A stretch of 64,000 nt of DNA from Liolophura sinensis. Lineage: Eukaryota > Mollusca > Polyplacophora > Chitonida > Chitonidae. The position numbers and the translations under genes are program-made. Under the pieces are notes generated by a model. That model did not search any database. It had not been told where the DNA came from and saw only the letters and a program-made list of their open reading frames with translations. The DNA lies in assembly GCF_032854445.1 (NCBI RefSeq), contig NC_088304.1, positions 27,785,732 through 27,849,731 of the forward strand. Direction: 5' to 3'. Each line of letters begins with the position of its first letter. Position 1 is the first letter of the stretch. This document shows, piece by piece, positions 12,728-23,900 of this stretch.

Positions 12728-13269
12728 CAGCAGAAATTGGGTCATATTACTTAGGTCTACAGTGCAATTCTGACAATCTTGCTGCTTTTCATCATGCCCA
12801 CTCCAAAACGCGCTCCTTAATGCTTGCAATCTGAATCATCGAAATGCCTAAAAATATTCTCCGCGACTTTTGTTCTTATATCCATACAACAAAAGATAAA
12901 CATAACTTGAGAACAAAATTCCAAAAGAGCAAAGTGTCATTCACACTAATGTATACATGTTGTATTGCAAAACGAATCCCGTCATTTGTTCATTTGGTGA
13001 AAAATTTCGTTTCCAGCACCTATTCGGCATTTTATTTTGCCATCAGCTTCTGATGACGACAAAATCAAATGTTAATACTGGTATACACAGAATCAAAATG
13101 AGCCTCATTTTTCTGAGTTACATTACTTGTGTATTACATGATACTTATATGTAGGTCTACTGGACTAAAGCAACTATATGAAAGTTTTCAAAAGTGTGCC
13201 AATGTGTCTCTAGAATAATATTATGGTAATGAATCGAAATAAACCCACGTGTTTGTTCGACACTGGTCA

Positions 13270-13425
13270 ATTTATTTAGTTTTTTCATGGATTTCTATTG
13301 TGTCACGCAATACTCAAGAATTATTCAATTCTACCGTGGTGGTCAGTTTCATGTGTGGAGGAAAAGGGGGTGTCCGGCGTAAACCATCGACCTCTGGCAA
13401 GATACTGACGAACTTCCAAAATGTG
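13270..13425 (-). repeat. Diverged SINE body fragment
   Basis: Resembles the SINE 3' half in minus orientation: 'cacgcaatactcaagaatta' and 'tggtggtcagtttcatgtg' with 'gtgtggaggaaa'. The head is missing or decayed. It resembles the variants at 42600-42757 and 43730-43908. Confidence 0.55.
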
Positions 13426-13639
13426 ACGTACACATATGCACACTGCGCTGATGCATGTGATTTTAATTCAACGTTGTAACGCACAAAAGGCCACACGAGC
13501 CTCTTCGATTGCTTACTGTCACCAGTTGGCAAAGGCTAAAGCCATGTAATGAAGACATTCATTAAGTGGTCATTATAGTTCTTGGGACTAATGGACAATA
13601 CCGGGGGATGTGTTTTTGGAGAGCTGACCGCTCCTATTG

Positions 13640-13790
13640 GTAATGCTCGAGCCTCCGTGGTCGAATGGTTCGCATGCTAGCGCAGCATAATCACTTAGAA
13701 GACGCTCAGTGATATGTTTTTCGAATTCAAGTGTATTTCATGCTGGCTTCCTCTCTGGACGTACGTGGGAATTTACTCTAATTGCGTAGT
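13640..13790 (+). repeat. SINE 5' half (tRNA-like head), diverged
   Basis: Starts 'gcctccgtggtcgaatggtt', followed by 'gctagcgcagcataatcac' and 'catgctggcttcctctctgg' plus 'acgtacgtggga', matching the SINE head and first body block. It is truncated before the GC-rich body. The tRNA-like head is SINE-derived and not a functional tRNA gene. Confidence 0.7.
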
Positions 13791-14639
13791 TAGTGGGAAA
13801 GAGATTACGTCGTACTTCACACGTAATTCACTGACGAGCAACCCATGTCTGACATACACATAGTGAACGCCGAGAGATGTTCGTCAAGAGCAAGACTGAA
13901 AACTTGATTCCGTGAGCGACATCGGCTCCTTATTGTCACCTAACCTCCACGAAGAATAGGAGATAGACACTGAGAAATTCTCTGTACAAGTTTTACCTTG
14001 TTGGCAAAATCGTTCAGTAATAACTGATTATGGTTATAGAATATATGAATAGATTAGCGGTCTTGAATCGCTCCTTATAAACGAATAGAGGAGGCTATGG
14101 CAAGCCGCAAGATAGCGCTGTCAATACCAGGGCGTTTTTCTTTCTTTATTTGATTGTTGTTTACACAATATTCAAGAATTTCAATGACGCTCATTTTCCA
14201 AATTTAATGTACAGGTATGCACACAGGTAGACGGAAGACAAGTGCTATTCAAGGAACATTACATTACGCAAACTTTTATACGACCGAAGTCGACCGGTTA
14301 TTGTGAGAACATGGGGAAAGTACAAATTGCCCAAGGCCGGTAATGAATCGATGCCCTAAATATACCGGTTCCTGTATGTCAGTTGTCTTTTTGTACAGTA
14401 CATGCACAGTGATTGCAAGAAATTTATTGTTGCTTTAGCTCATGATTTCATGATTTCCCTCGCTTCAATTTGTACTTCTAATACCTTCTGGGGTGCCGCT
14501 TATCCTTATTTCAATTTACTATCAAATAGTAGTTATCAAAGCTCAACATGATTAAAGAAGGTTAAAGCGGTGTCCAGCTGCAAATATCAGCCCCTTACCC
14601 AGTCAGGTCGAATGTTCCTTTCCAGCTCTTGCTGTTTCG

Positions 14640-14795
14640 ATGTGCCTTTAAGTCAGGAGGTAAATCAGGCACCTGATGACTGGCGGTGGTTTCCTTCCAC
14701 CATAAACCGGACTTTTACCATATTCGTCTGACAAGATCATTCATTAGCATGGCGTTAAACACCAGCCAATCAATCAATCAATCAATCAATCAAAA
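14640..14795 (+). repeat. SINE-like 3' fragment with (AATC)n tail
   Basis: Contains 'tggtttccttccaccataaa', then 'catggcgttaaacaccagcc' and an (AATC)n run at 14768-14792. It is related to but distinct from the main SINE tail. Confidence 0.6.
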
Positions 14796-14934
14796 TCAAT
14801 CAGTTAATAAATTTGGAATCGAAAAATATAGGTCAAGGCTAACGTCATCTACTTTTTTACAAATAAACGAAGCGTAATCCAGCTGTTGGCGTCATGTTAA
14901 TATATCAATGCAGCTAGACAGTTAGGTGTAGATT

Positions 14935-15180
14935 GGGCACTGGCACAACCATATCAAAATGTTTAATTTCTTTACAGATACATGGGAGGTGTATAATAAA
15001 CATTCCTGTTCTGTGGGGAAAAGATCGATTGAAAACTGACATAACTACATCAATATATTTAATGCCTTTACAGGTAAATGTGAGGATATGATAAATACCC
15101 ATCTTGGGTAGTACAAAGATAGATTGAAAACTGACATAAACATATCAGTATATTTAATACCTTTAAACATAAATGTTGAG
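14935..15180. repeat. ~96-bp tandem repeat, 2.5 copies
   Basis: The segment 'gatagattgaaaactgacat' recurs at about 15023 and 15119, each time followed by 'atatttaatgcctttacag'-like sequence. It lies just downstream of the ectodomain pseudogene on the minus strand. Confidence 0.75.
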
Positions 15181-15259
15181 TGGCATTTCTTTTAAATTTA
15201 AAAATAAAATGATTGAATGACGTGAACTTACCGAAAAGGGATCGAAAACCTGGTTCACG

Positions 15260-16368
15260 TCACAGATCTGGACACCTCCACCGAGAGATTCTGGTCATCC
15301 GGATTCCGGGTAGAAATCTATTAGCACGCTTAGCGGCGGCGAGAACCCAGTTGAACCACTTTGTCGCCAAAATCAAAGTTTCTCTGTTGCAAATAGCACA
15401 AAATATATTTCTATATGTGATGTAAAATGTATCTTGTCCGTAAAAATCAACGGTGTTTTTAAAGGACAAACACAAGTTTTCTATCATAGGGTCTGGGTTC
15501 TCGCCACACGTGTCTACTTCAGAGTGGTAACATTGCCTAACTGTTACCTCAGAAGGTGGAAAGGACTCAGTTTTATACCATTCATCCGCCATCACACGAC
15601 GCCACCAATCAGCCTTGGACTAGGCAGTGTTCAACGTATTATCCGTCTTGCATTAGACATGATGTCTCCAAGCCTGGGCATCAGGCACATTGTGACACTG
15701 GGCACAGAAGATGTTCCTGTAGGTGATTTGAGAGCTCAAAATCGACACGGGCGTAGCCTGGTTTTGATTGTTTGTATCTAACCGCTCACATTTCTCTCTT
15801 GTTGTGAGATCTGCATCAGGTGGACACGAATTCACCATAACTATATCTGAACAATTCCTCCAAATCGTCCAGTATTCTTTTGAGCACGACACATGAGCAA
15901 ATGGAGTTGAAGGGGTGTCCGGAGAATCACTAAATAATAGATCGGGACAACAGTCTCCGTAGAAGTGGCACATTTCGTCACACTGACAAGGATCACACTC
16001 AACGATACATTTGCCACCTTCTTTTGTATGTGTCTGATTGCAGAATTGTTCTGGTCCGCATAAAAATTTGTGAAATCCGTAGCCAAGAATCTGTTTGAGG
16101 CAGTCAGATTAAATTGATAGAAGACAGTAGGCTTTCCTTTTATAAAGATTTGTTTGGATTCTATCGGATAGCCATAGTAATCATAGTAGTTTGTGTCGGT
16201 ATCTTTATAATATACGTCATTCCCTCCGCCACAGCCGTCTGCCTTGCTACCTCCCGATAGCTGAATCCTTGTGCCTAATAGTGTGATAACGTACAAGACC
16301 ACATGAACAGTTCTTCCCTCTGATAATCGCGAACAGGTCGACATGTATACAGCAGGAGTACACAGCAT
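15260..16368 (-). pseudogene. Broken somatomedin-B-like Cys-rich ectodomain gene
   Basis: The minus-strand reading starts at an ATG at 16368, with a hydrophobic leader (VHVVLYVITLLGTRI) fitting a signal sequence. After about position 16110 the frame shifts by one base into a good coding frame with CGPEQFC, GGKC and CQCDEMCHFYGDCCPD. That last segment is a clear somatomedin-B-type cysteine signature (CQCDxxC..Y..CC.D). The same frame carries two copies of a TYRNIFCA-C motif (TYRNIFCAQC and TYRNIFCAIC), suggesting a repeated Cys-rich module. Between them are two in-frame stops: a TAA directly upstream of 15653 and a TAG ten codons later. From memory, such ectodomains occur in lophotrochozoan class-B/Mth-like receptors, but no seven-helix region is visible here. 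One frameshift plus two stops favour a pseudogene. A short intron or assembly errors are alternatives, since single-base indels are also seen in the septin gene. Confidence 0.6.
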
Positions 16369-16606
16369 AACTGACGCAACAGTGGCGTTGTCGATGAATT
16401 TTTGTACTTATGGCTTTCATATATTATTGTATAATGTAAACTATACTAACCGGCAATCAGCATGAGGCTTGTTTGATATTCACCCAAACCTCTTATTCAT
16501 CATTTCATCACATTTGTGATCTTTCAGAACGGGAGTTTATAAATGTCAACGCGCGAAGAGTAGCCTTTAGTCTTTATTATCGCAGATATGTAGTCGTCCA
16601 ACGTAT

Positions 16607-16670
16607 ATACAGGGAGGTCTGCGAGCAGCCTGCGGATGGTCGTGGGTTTCCCAGAGCTCTTTCCAGTTTA
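16607..16670 (+). repeat. Short SINE body fragment
   Basis: The block 'agcctgcggatggtcgtggg' followed by 'tttcccagagctct' matches the SINE body; both ends are lost. Confidence 0.65.
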
Positions 16671-16679
16671 AATTAAATA

Positions 16680-18600
16680 TATTTGTACCCCGGGTTATGG
16701 GAGAGTGTTGCTGCATGCTGATGCTGTATATTAAAACTATTTGGATACTGTATCAGATATTGTATAAATACCATATTTAATTAAGTCTTACAATTTTCAC
16801 ATTGACTGATTGAGAATTGCGAATGCCATATCGTTGCTAGAAGTTAAAGACAGTTATGTCGCAAATGACGCGTTTAAAATCAACTATGAAACGAAAATCA
16901 TTCGAAGACAGTCGAACGTTTGACAGCTTAAACTGCAACACGAGGGTCGTCGACCACTTATTGTCACAAGGCCCCAAAAGCGGTAAGAGAGGGAAATCTA
17001 CAAAATCCTTGCCCAATTCCGGTTTTGAACCAAGAATTCTATTCTAAAAATATCTACGCACACATACATTTTTTACTGCGAAATGTCTGAAGGTGACCCT
17101 TAAACTGTATCACGGCATTCATCCCATATTCTGACCCAACAATCCACAGGTCGGTTTAACGAATGTGTCGCCAATAAAAGCGTTACCATACATTCAGTAG
17201 CATGCGAGTGTTACCAGGAATGTTTAATTCGCAAATGTGACAAAAGAAAATGGGCACAAATGTGGATATTACATTATACGCCAAAGTTTATGCGCAAGAC
17301 TATCACATTAATGCCAACTGTATAATGAAAAGCCCATCCTGTCCATCTCAAGTTAAATGCCAGACATGTGGATTTGCATTCCAAATGAAGAGTTCCATTG
17401 GCTCCAACAGAAATGTCCCGTGACGCCAGCCATAACTTGTGGGTAGGATGACATAACATCTGACATCTGAGATCATTCGTCGCTCCCATTTCTACCATCA
17501 TGGAGAACTCATGAACCTAGTCTGCTATCAAAGCCATAATGATATAGTCCCCACTATTATTTGAATATAATGGCATATTCGCGGCATATCTATATTTAGA
17601 GGAAACAAGCAATTCACTTATCTCATGGTTTCCTATTAATTTGATTATTTTATATTGTAATATTAGATTGAACATGAAAACTGCTGTATCATTGTACCAT
17701 ATTACCCTCCGTATCAACCAAAACAGGGTCGGATTTTTCAATTCACCAGTTTCAGACCGGAATTCGTGGATCATGTGAAATATCCAAAGGGAACATACAA
17801 TGAGTTTTGCGCGTGCGCGGGTGAGTCCCAAGGTAAAAGCCATAGTTGACATGTTTTGGAGATACAGTTGACACCTGTTTCGGAACCATATGTTGACATC
17901 TGGTTCGGAACCACAGTTGACACCTGGGTCGGAATGCAGACATCGTTTACAAAGGTCTTTCCCGATTTGATATGAAACGGTATGTGGTTAAGCATAGGTT
18001 GCCGCTGTGGCTATGATACTCCGCCATCTAAGTAATAGGTGTTAACAGACACCTGGAGCTAAGTTTAATCTAAATGTAGTATATTACTCCATCGTTTGTT
18101 TTGACTAAGTCCATCATGGTTTTTTTCGAAAACAGGTATGAGCGTCACACAGGCCTAAGTACGATAAAGACGGCGCTTAAGCGAAACAACTTAAAATTTG
18201 TCTTGAATAGTTCTTGAATACTACGGTTTTAAAAGGAGGTAATCATTTCTTTTTCACTACCAACTGCTTATAGGTAGACTTATCAAAGTGTACCCAGGCT
18301 GCAATTCATTTTGGCCATTTACATACAGGTGTATACAGTTCACAAAATTTCTTTTATTCGGTTGTTGACCGATGGGTGAGATATCCCTGGTAAGTTACTA
18401 TAACAATTACAAAAAGTTGGGACTGACAGCCAGTCAGATCCAAGCAGCCGGTATATTGAGGGTGCAGTCTTACAACGGTGTTACAACGGGCATATGCTAT
18501 ATGCTTGCAAACAGTCGTGACACGGAGTAACATTGTAAGCTACAGGTACTGACATTTTACAATAGTGAAGATGTCATAGCATTTTATCTCTTAGGAATTG
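16680..18600. other. Unassigned DNA with a short repeat at 17845-17940
   Basis: No supported gene. 'gttgacacctg' with 'tcggaacca' repeats three to four times about 30 bp apart at 17845-17940. Two minus-strand open frames in phase (17274-17501 and 17517-17852, separated by one TAG) are longer than typical here but show no recognisable domain. Confidence 0.35.
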
Positions 18601-18621
18601 TTGACATTCCAAGTGTCATTT

Positions 18622-18890
18622 GTTTTGATTGGTGTTTTACGCCGTACTCAAGAATATTTCACTTATACGACGGCGGCCAGCATTATGGTGGATGAAAACC
18701 GGGCAGAGCCCGGAGGAAACCCAGGACCATCCGCAGGATACTGCAAGACCTTCCCACGTACGACCGGAGAGGAAGCCAGCATGAGCTGGACTTGAACTCA
18801 CAGCGACCGCAATTGGTGAGAGACTCCAGGGTCATTACGCTGCGCTAGCGGGCTAACCAACTAAGCCACAGGGGACCCCTCAAGGTATTA
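18622..18890 (-). repeat. tRNA-headed SINE, full length, minus orientation
   Basis: Tail 'gattggtgttttacgccgta' to head 'gccacaggggacc' in minus orientation. The body ('gggcagagcccggaggaaac', 'catgagctggacttgaactc') is well kept. Confidence 0.9.
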
Positions 18891-19324
18891 GATGTAAACA
18901 GTTGTACATATGTACACTTCTTATATAATACATAAATGTTCCCCAACCACTGTTGGTCATCAGATTTTATTGCTGAAAATGTTCCATAGGGATGTTCCAT
19001 ATATAATTTCATCTACCTGAGTTCCTCGTTTTATTTGACCATATTGGCCAATATCCGTCAATACAATATTACACATGAACCATTATAGGTTCTTACAGAC
19101 CTTTATATTTAGTTTTTATATTTGTTGAAGACAATTTACAAACCAAAGTGGCTGTGGCATGCATATCTGTACATGTATGTCACAGGAAAGTTCTTCAGGA
19201 AACGCACACCCTTAAATTGACCTCCACTTTACACGGGAAAAGTCTCCGAGGGTAGCCTAGCTTTTCAAGTAACCAAATAAAACATTATACATGGGATATG
19301 AGGCATTCCCTGCGAACTGCTGAA

Positions 19325-20045
19325 AAGAGTTGGAGTTGTAGCCCGGACACGAAAATCTAATCTATTTATAAAGTATATATAAGGAAAATGGCTATCTAGT
19401 TACCATGACAACTGCAAAAATGTAGAAATGTAATTCGTGACACATCGTCACCAGTGCACCTATGTATCAACCAAAAATTGAAACTCTGTGTGGAAAGCTG
19501 CTGGAGTTATAGACCGGACACGAAATCATATCTATTTATACAGTACTTATAGGGAAACTGGCGATCTGGTAACCATGACAACAGTGAAAATGAACAAATT
19601 TGAGTCGCGACACATTGTCATATGCGTATGTTTGTATCCACCAAATATCAAAACTCTACGCAGAAAAATGTTGGAGTTATAGCCTGGACACGAAATGATA
19701 TCTATTTATATAGTATACATAGGGAAATGGCAATCTGGTAACCATGACAAATGCAGAAATGGTCAAAATGTGAGTTGCGACACATCGTCATCTGTGTATA
19801 CATGTATCCACCAAAAATTAAAACTCTACGCAGAAAACTGTTGGAGTAATAGCCTGTACACGAAATGATATCTATTTATATATTTTTATGTTTATATTTA
19901 TATATCTATTTACACAGGAAAATGGCAATCTGGTAACCATGAGAAATGCAGAAGGTGAAAAGGTGAGTTGCGACACATCGTCATCTGTCGAAAAAAAATT
20001 AAAACTCTACGCGGAAAGCTGTTATAGTTCTGGTCCGGACACAAA
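19325..20045. repeat. ~172-bp tandem array, four copies
   Basis: Units start at about 19327, 19502, 19670 and 19841 with 'ttggagttatagcc' plus 'ggacacgaaat', and share 'ggtaaccatgacaa' and 'gcgacacatcgtcat'. A partial copy begins near 20020. Copies are moderately diverged (visible substitutions and a microsatellite-like expansion at 19875-19910). Confidence 0.9.
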
Positions 20046-20428
20046 TACGCACACGAGTGCGTAATCGTAAATCGTCATATTGGTCCTATATATTCAGTGT
20101 AGATGTCTTCAGTGTGTAAACATAAGCGTTCATCGCGCTGTGTACATCTTGTTCAGCAAGTGCATATACCATCGTTCCGTCGCAGTTTCCTTTCTTCATT
20201 GCGGACGGACTCTGGAGGTACGAGTTCAACCAGGGTCAAGGACAGAGAATTTTTGGATTCCCCCGCACTCACTGTTCATTTGACCTTTGTGTCAATAAGT
20301 CCACGATGACAGTTTGCGCATTCTGCAGTTATTTCAAGGCCACTTGTCTTCCACCAATAGCGTGCGTAGGCCTATATCTTTACGTCACAGTGTTTGTCAG
20401 TAACGGTATCCATACCGGTACCGAGTAA

Positions 20429-20917
20429 TTACAGTCGGGTAAATTCGTCGTCTTGCTCAAAGCCAGGATTGTTATGTTCCCCTGCAATTGTCGCTACTGC
20501 TTTTTCTTTTTGTAAAAATGTCCGAGAGTCAAGGTTTTCTATCACAGCTTCCACATCAGACATCGAGCCAGTTCCCTGTTGCGCATCCTCAGTAGAGTTA
20601 TTATCGTTCGATTTCTCTGCGGAAAGTCTTTGAAACCGTTGTTCGTTGGTATGATGGAGGTTAATGAAGCAAATCATTCCCAGTAAGAAGACGACGGCAA
20701 CAACCGATACCAGCGACACTGTTAGCTGAACGCGGGGAAGATCTGCCAGGTTCACGTCACGTGATACCTCCTCCAGAACGAGACTCTGCGTCACATTGCC
20801 CGCCATGTTTGTGGCTGTCATGACGTACTGGCCGTAAAAGTTCGTCGTGATGTTGGATATGTTCAGGGTGCAGACAAGGACTGTAGAAACCACTGTGGTG
20901 TTTATGATTACAAGGGT
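20429..20917 (-). CDS. LRRN-like receptor, exon 3 (second half of Ig-like domain, TM, tail, stop)
   Basis: 162 codons plus stop, after acceptor GTTTCAG. NFYGQYVMTATNMAG matches the Ig F/G strands (normally Y-x-C), but the cysteine is Met. The membrane segment is VQLTVSLVSVVAVVFLLGMI. The tail is acidic/polar (SAEKSNDNNSTEDAQQ) without a tyrosine-kinase or TIR domain. The frame ends ..EFTRL-stop. Confidence 0.9.
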   Translation of the reverse strand, partial: TLVIINTTVVSTVLVCTLNISNITTNFYGQYVMTATNMAGNVTQSLVLEEVSRDVNLADLPRVQLTVSLVSVVAVVFLLGMICFINLHHTNEQRFQRLSAEKSNDNNSTEDAQQGTGSMSDVEAVIENLDSRTFLQKEKAVATIAGEHNNPGFEQDDEFTRL

Positions 20918-23900
20918 CTGAAACACAGGTGTGAGAATATACTCCCACGATCGTTTATTTATTTATTTCTTTATTTATTTATGCTGTACAGTTTAGTGGT
21001 GTTTGCGGCCATATTTCCTCAAGAATTTTCACTTCTACAATGGTCATTTTTATGGGTGGAGGAACCCGGGTTACACGAAGAAAGAAAACCCACAATTCAC
21101 CAGGTGCATATACATGCAAATCCGACTGTCTTTACAGCTACAGTAAAATAGCGAGAGCGGAATTTCAACACATGATCTAAGGTCAAAGGTCTAACAGTTC
21201 AACCGAACAAGCCCTCTTGCCATCTCAGCCAGCGAGAAACCCTTGCATGAGTATATCATGGTTTAGACTTTACTATTCATTGATGCGTAGGGGGGCATAA
21301 GGTTATAACCAAGGCATGCTATTCCCTCAAAAAGGAAGCATACCTGATTGTACGCACTTACTGTGTCGTTGGTAGAGGGACGGTGTGTCCCTAGTCCAAA
21401 TATATCTCCGTTAGGGAGCTCCCACGTGACCACAGGAAGACCCACATTACTTATGGTTACCTACAAACATATTATTAATATTTTAAATATCGAACCAATT
21501 TCTTGCAGAGGGGACAAAACTGTATCAATCAAGTGGCGTTTTTTCCCCTTATTTAAACCTGCTCTTTTGATTTATCGCAAGGGAGTAAAATTAACAAATA
21601 ACTCAAAGATTACGAGATATTGTGTCGGTGGCAATTAATGTTACGTGTTCGACCCAATTCTCGCGGTTATACACCAGGTAAGCAGTTATATAATATATCG
21701 AGGGGCTATTAAAGCGAATAGCGTTAACTTACATGTACTTACATATAATAACGCTATTGGGGCTGTGTGCGTCATTTTGCCAACTGTCCTGTTTCGAAGG
21801 ATATTGAGTTTGGCTTGCATTAGCATGAGAAATAATCAGCAGAATTTGGTTTTGTCAGATATATGCAGTAATGATGCTTATAAGGACAGTTGGAATAAAA
21901 CTCTAGAGGTGGCTGTCAACCTGCGAGAACTACCCAACAATTTCTGGACACTTTCTGTTGGGGGAATTTGCAGAAGCGTTTCCTCTTCCGAGCAAAATAT
22001 ATAGACAATCGCTGTCAGAGAGTTCAGCTAGAGTATCTTTCAATAATTTTCCAAAGTCAGTGGCAAAATGTATTTCCACTGGACTGTTGAATAGCGTCGT
22101 GTGGAGCTGTCTACTTGACAATTAAGATTATTCGACATATTTTCCTCGAGGAAGAAGAATCATGGCCATAACGACAACTGAAATCCCAAGAAAAAGATGC
22201 AACACTGCGTTTGGGTTCGCAAATGCATTCAACAGAGAGATAAGATCGACTCATACCACGCTCTGGTGAATGTAAACCTGGAGAGACTTTTTCAATTGAA
22301 TTTCGAAGTTTATAGCTGTATTTGTCAATTTTGTTAATTTTTTTTTTTTGCGCCTGTGTATAGGCCTAATTCGCTTTTGGACATAAATGTACTTTTAATT
22401 CTTCGTTCTTCAAGGAGATCACCAACGACTTTATTTTCAGACTAAATGTTCCCTAGGCACAATCATGCTATGTTAGCCTGTAAACTGCATTTATAATGTT
22501 ATGTCAGCTAGTTCCATTTAAAAACCCCATTAAAGTTGGACCTTCTGCCCATTTCGCCCTGGCCAGATAGTATCTGTGAAGAATTTGGCACGGTTTCGTA
22601 GTCCACAGACTATAAATTTTTGTAGCCAAGTCGAGCTATAGGCCTACCCGCTGCGACACGGGTATTCATGCAGTCGGGTCAGCTGATTGTGAGTTGTATT
22701 GTAGAAGGCTTTGGCCGTTTCTTTTAGAAAATATGGCTCATACGACTACGATCGAGTCCCCCGTAAATCAAAGGACGCTTTTAATGAGATCTGGTCCATA
22801 TCTGAGAAAATATGGACCAGATCTCATTAAAAGCTGTGGCATTTTTTGGACGTATATAACTTTACAGTTGTCTGCCTTGTGCTATTGCAGTCGCAAGCCA
22901 CACTTTGGCATGGGATAATCTCGAAATAAGCTGAAAAAGCATAGCGATTGTCTCTTGTTCTGTGTGTTGTACGGAGCCTCAGATGCCTGTAGCGAATGTA
23001 CCGCTATGACGTCACAAGGCCAACGGATTATAGCGGAGTAGATTTTCTGATGTTTGATCACCAAGTTCTGCCGTTTTTCTTCCATTTTCGACGTTTTAAG
23101 AAATCGGAGTCGACTCAAGAGACATCAACCATCTATCTACAATTTGGAATGTGCAGCTCTGGGGATCTACTTGATAGGTTTTTTAAACAGTAAAACATCT
23201 GATTCATGTCTTAACAGGCCACAATGATGCACGGATACACGTTATATCTGTTGATAGCTTCTCGCAAGAATAAAAACGCGCCCTATTAGTGTAGAGATTG
23301 TCTGGACAGTAGGGATGTGGAAGGCTCATGCGAAAACAAAAACATTTTCCTCATAAAAATGATAATTTAGTAAATATTTACATCTAAGATACAGAAAAAA
23401 AGAATTATTTTTTTTTACTAATCATTGTCACAGTAAAGAAGAAAAAAAATCTTTTTGAAGGTGAAAAAAAAAACCAAAAAAAAAAACAGTTTCACTCAAA
23501 GTTTTTATGGTTAGAGAGCAACTTACAATCAGACACATGCTATAATGACAATTTACTCTCAGCAAACCAACGACTATCTATTATCTATTATATCTATTCT
23601 CAGACAGAATAAGGTATCCACTGCACGACTATTTCGCCGGAAAAACTGACAGTGGATAATCCCCATTACTGAGGTATACATTAACTAGATATCGGATATC
23701 TTCTGTTAGGTGTGACCATTTGCCAACTATTACACTGTCGTCGCTCCTCTGACCTTACTTTCTATGCTGTACATCTATCACACTGTCGCCCCTGCTCTGG
23801 TTTTACCCTCTATGCTGAACGTGTATCACACTGTCGTCCTTGCTGTAGCTTTACTCTCTATGCTGTACGTCTAGCACACTACGTCGCTCCTCTGGTCTTA

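Noticed and set aside
13640-13720. tRNA gene candidate
   Set aside because: It is the tRNA-like head of a SINE; the second half does not complete a tRNA fold.
15434-15781. Plus-strand 115-codon frame
   Set aside because: Shadow of the somatomedin-B-like pseudogene on the other strand.
17274-17852. Two in-phase minus-strand frames (75 and 111 codons) split by one TAG
   Set aside because: No domain, no splice context and odd composition; not enough to call a pseudogene.
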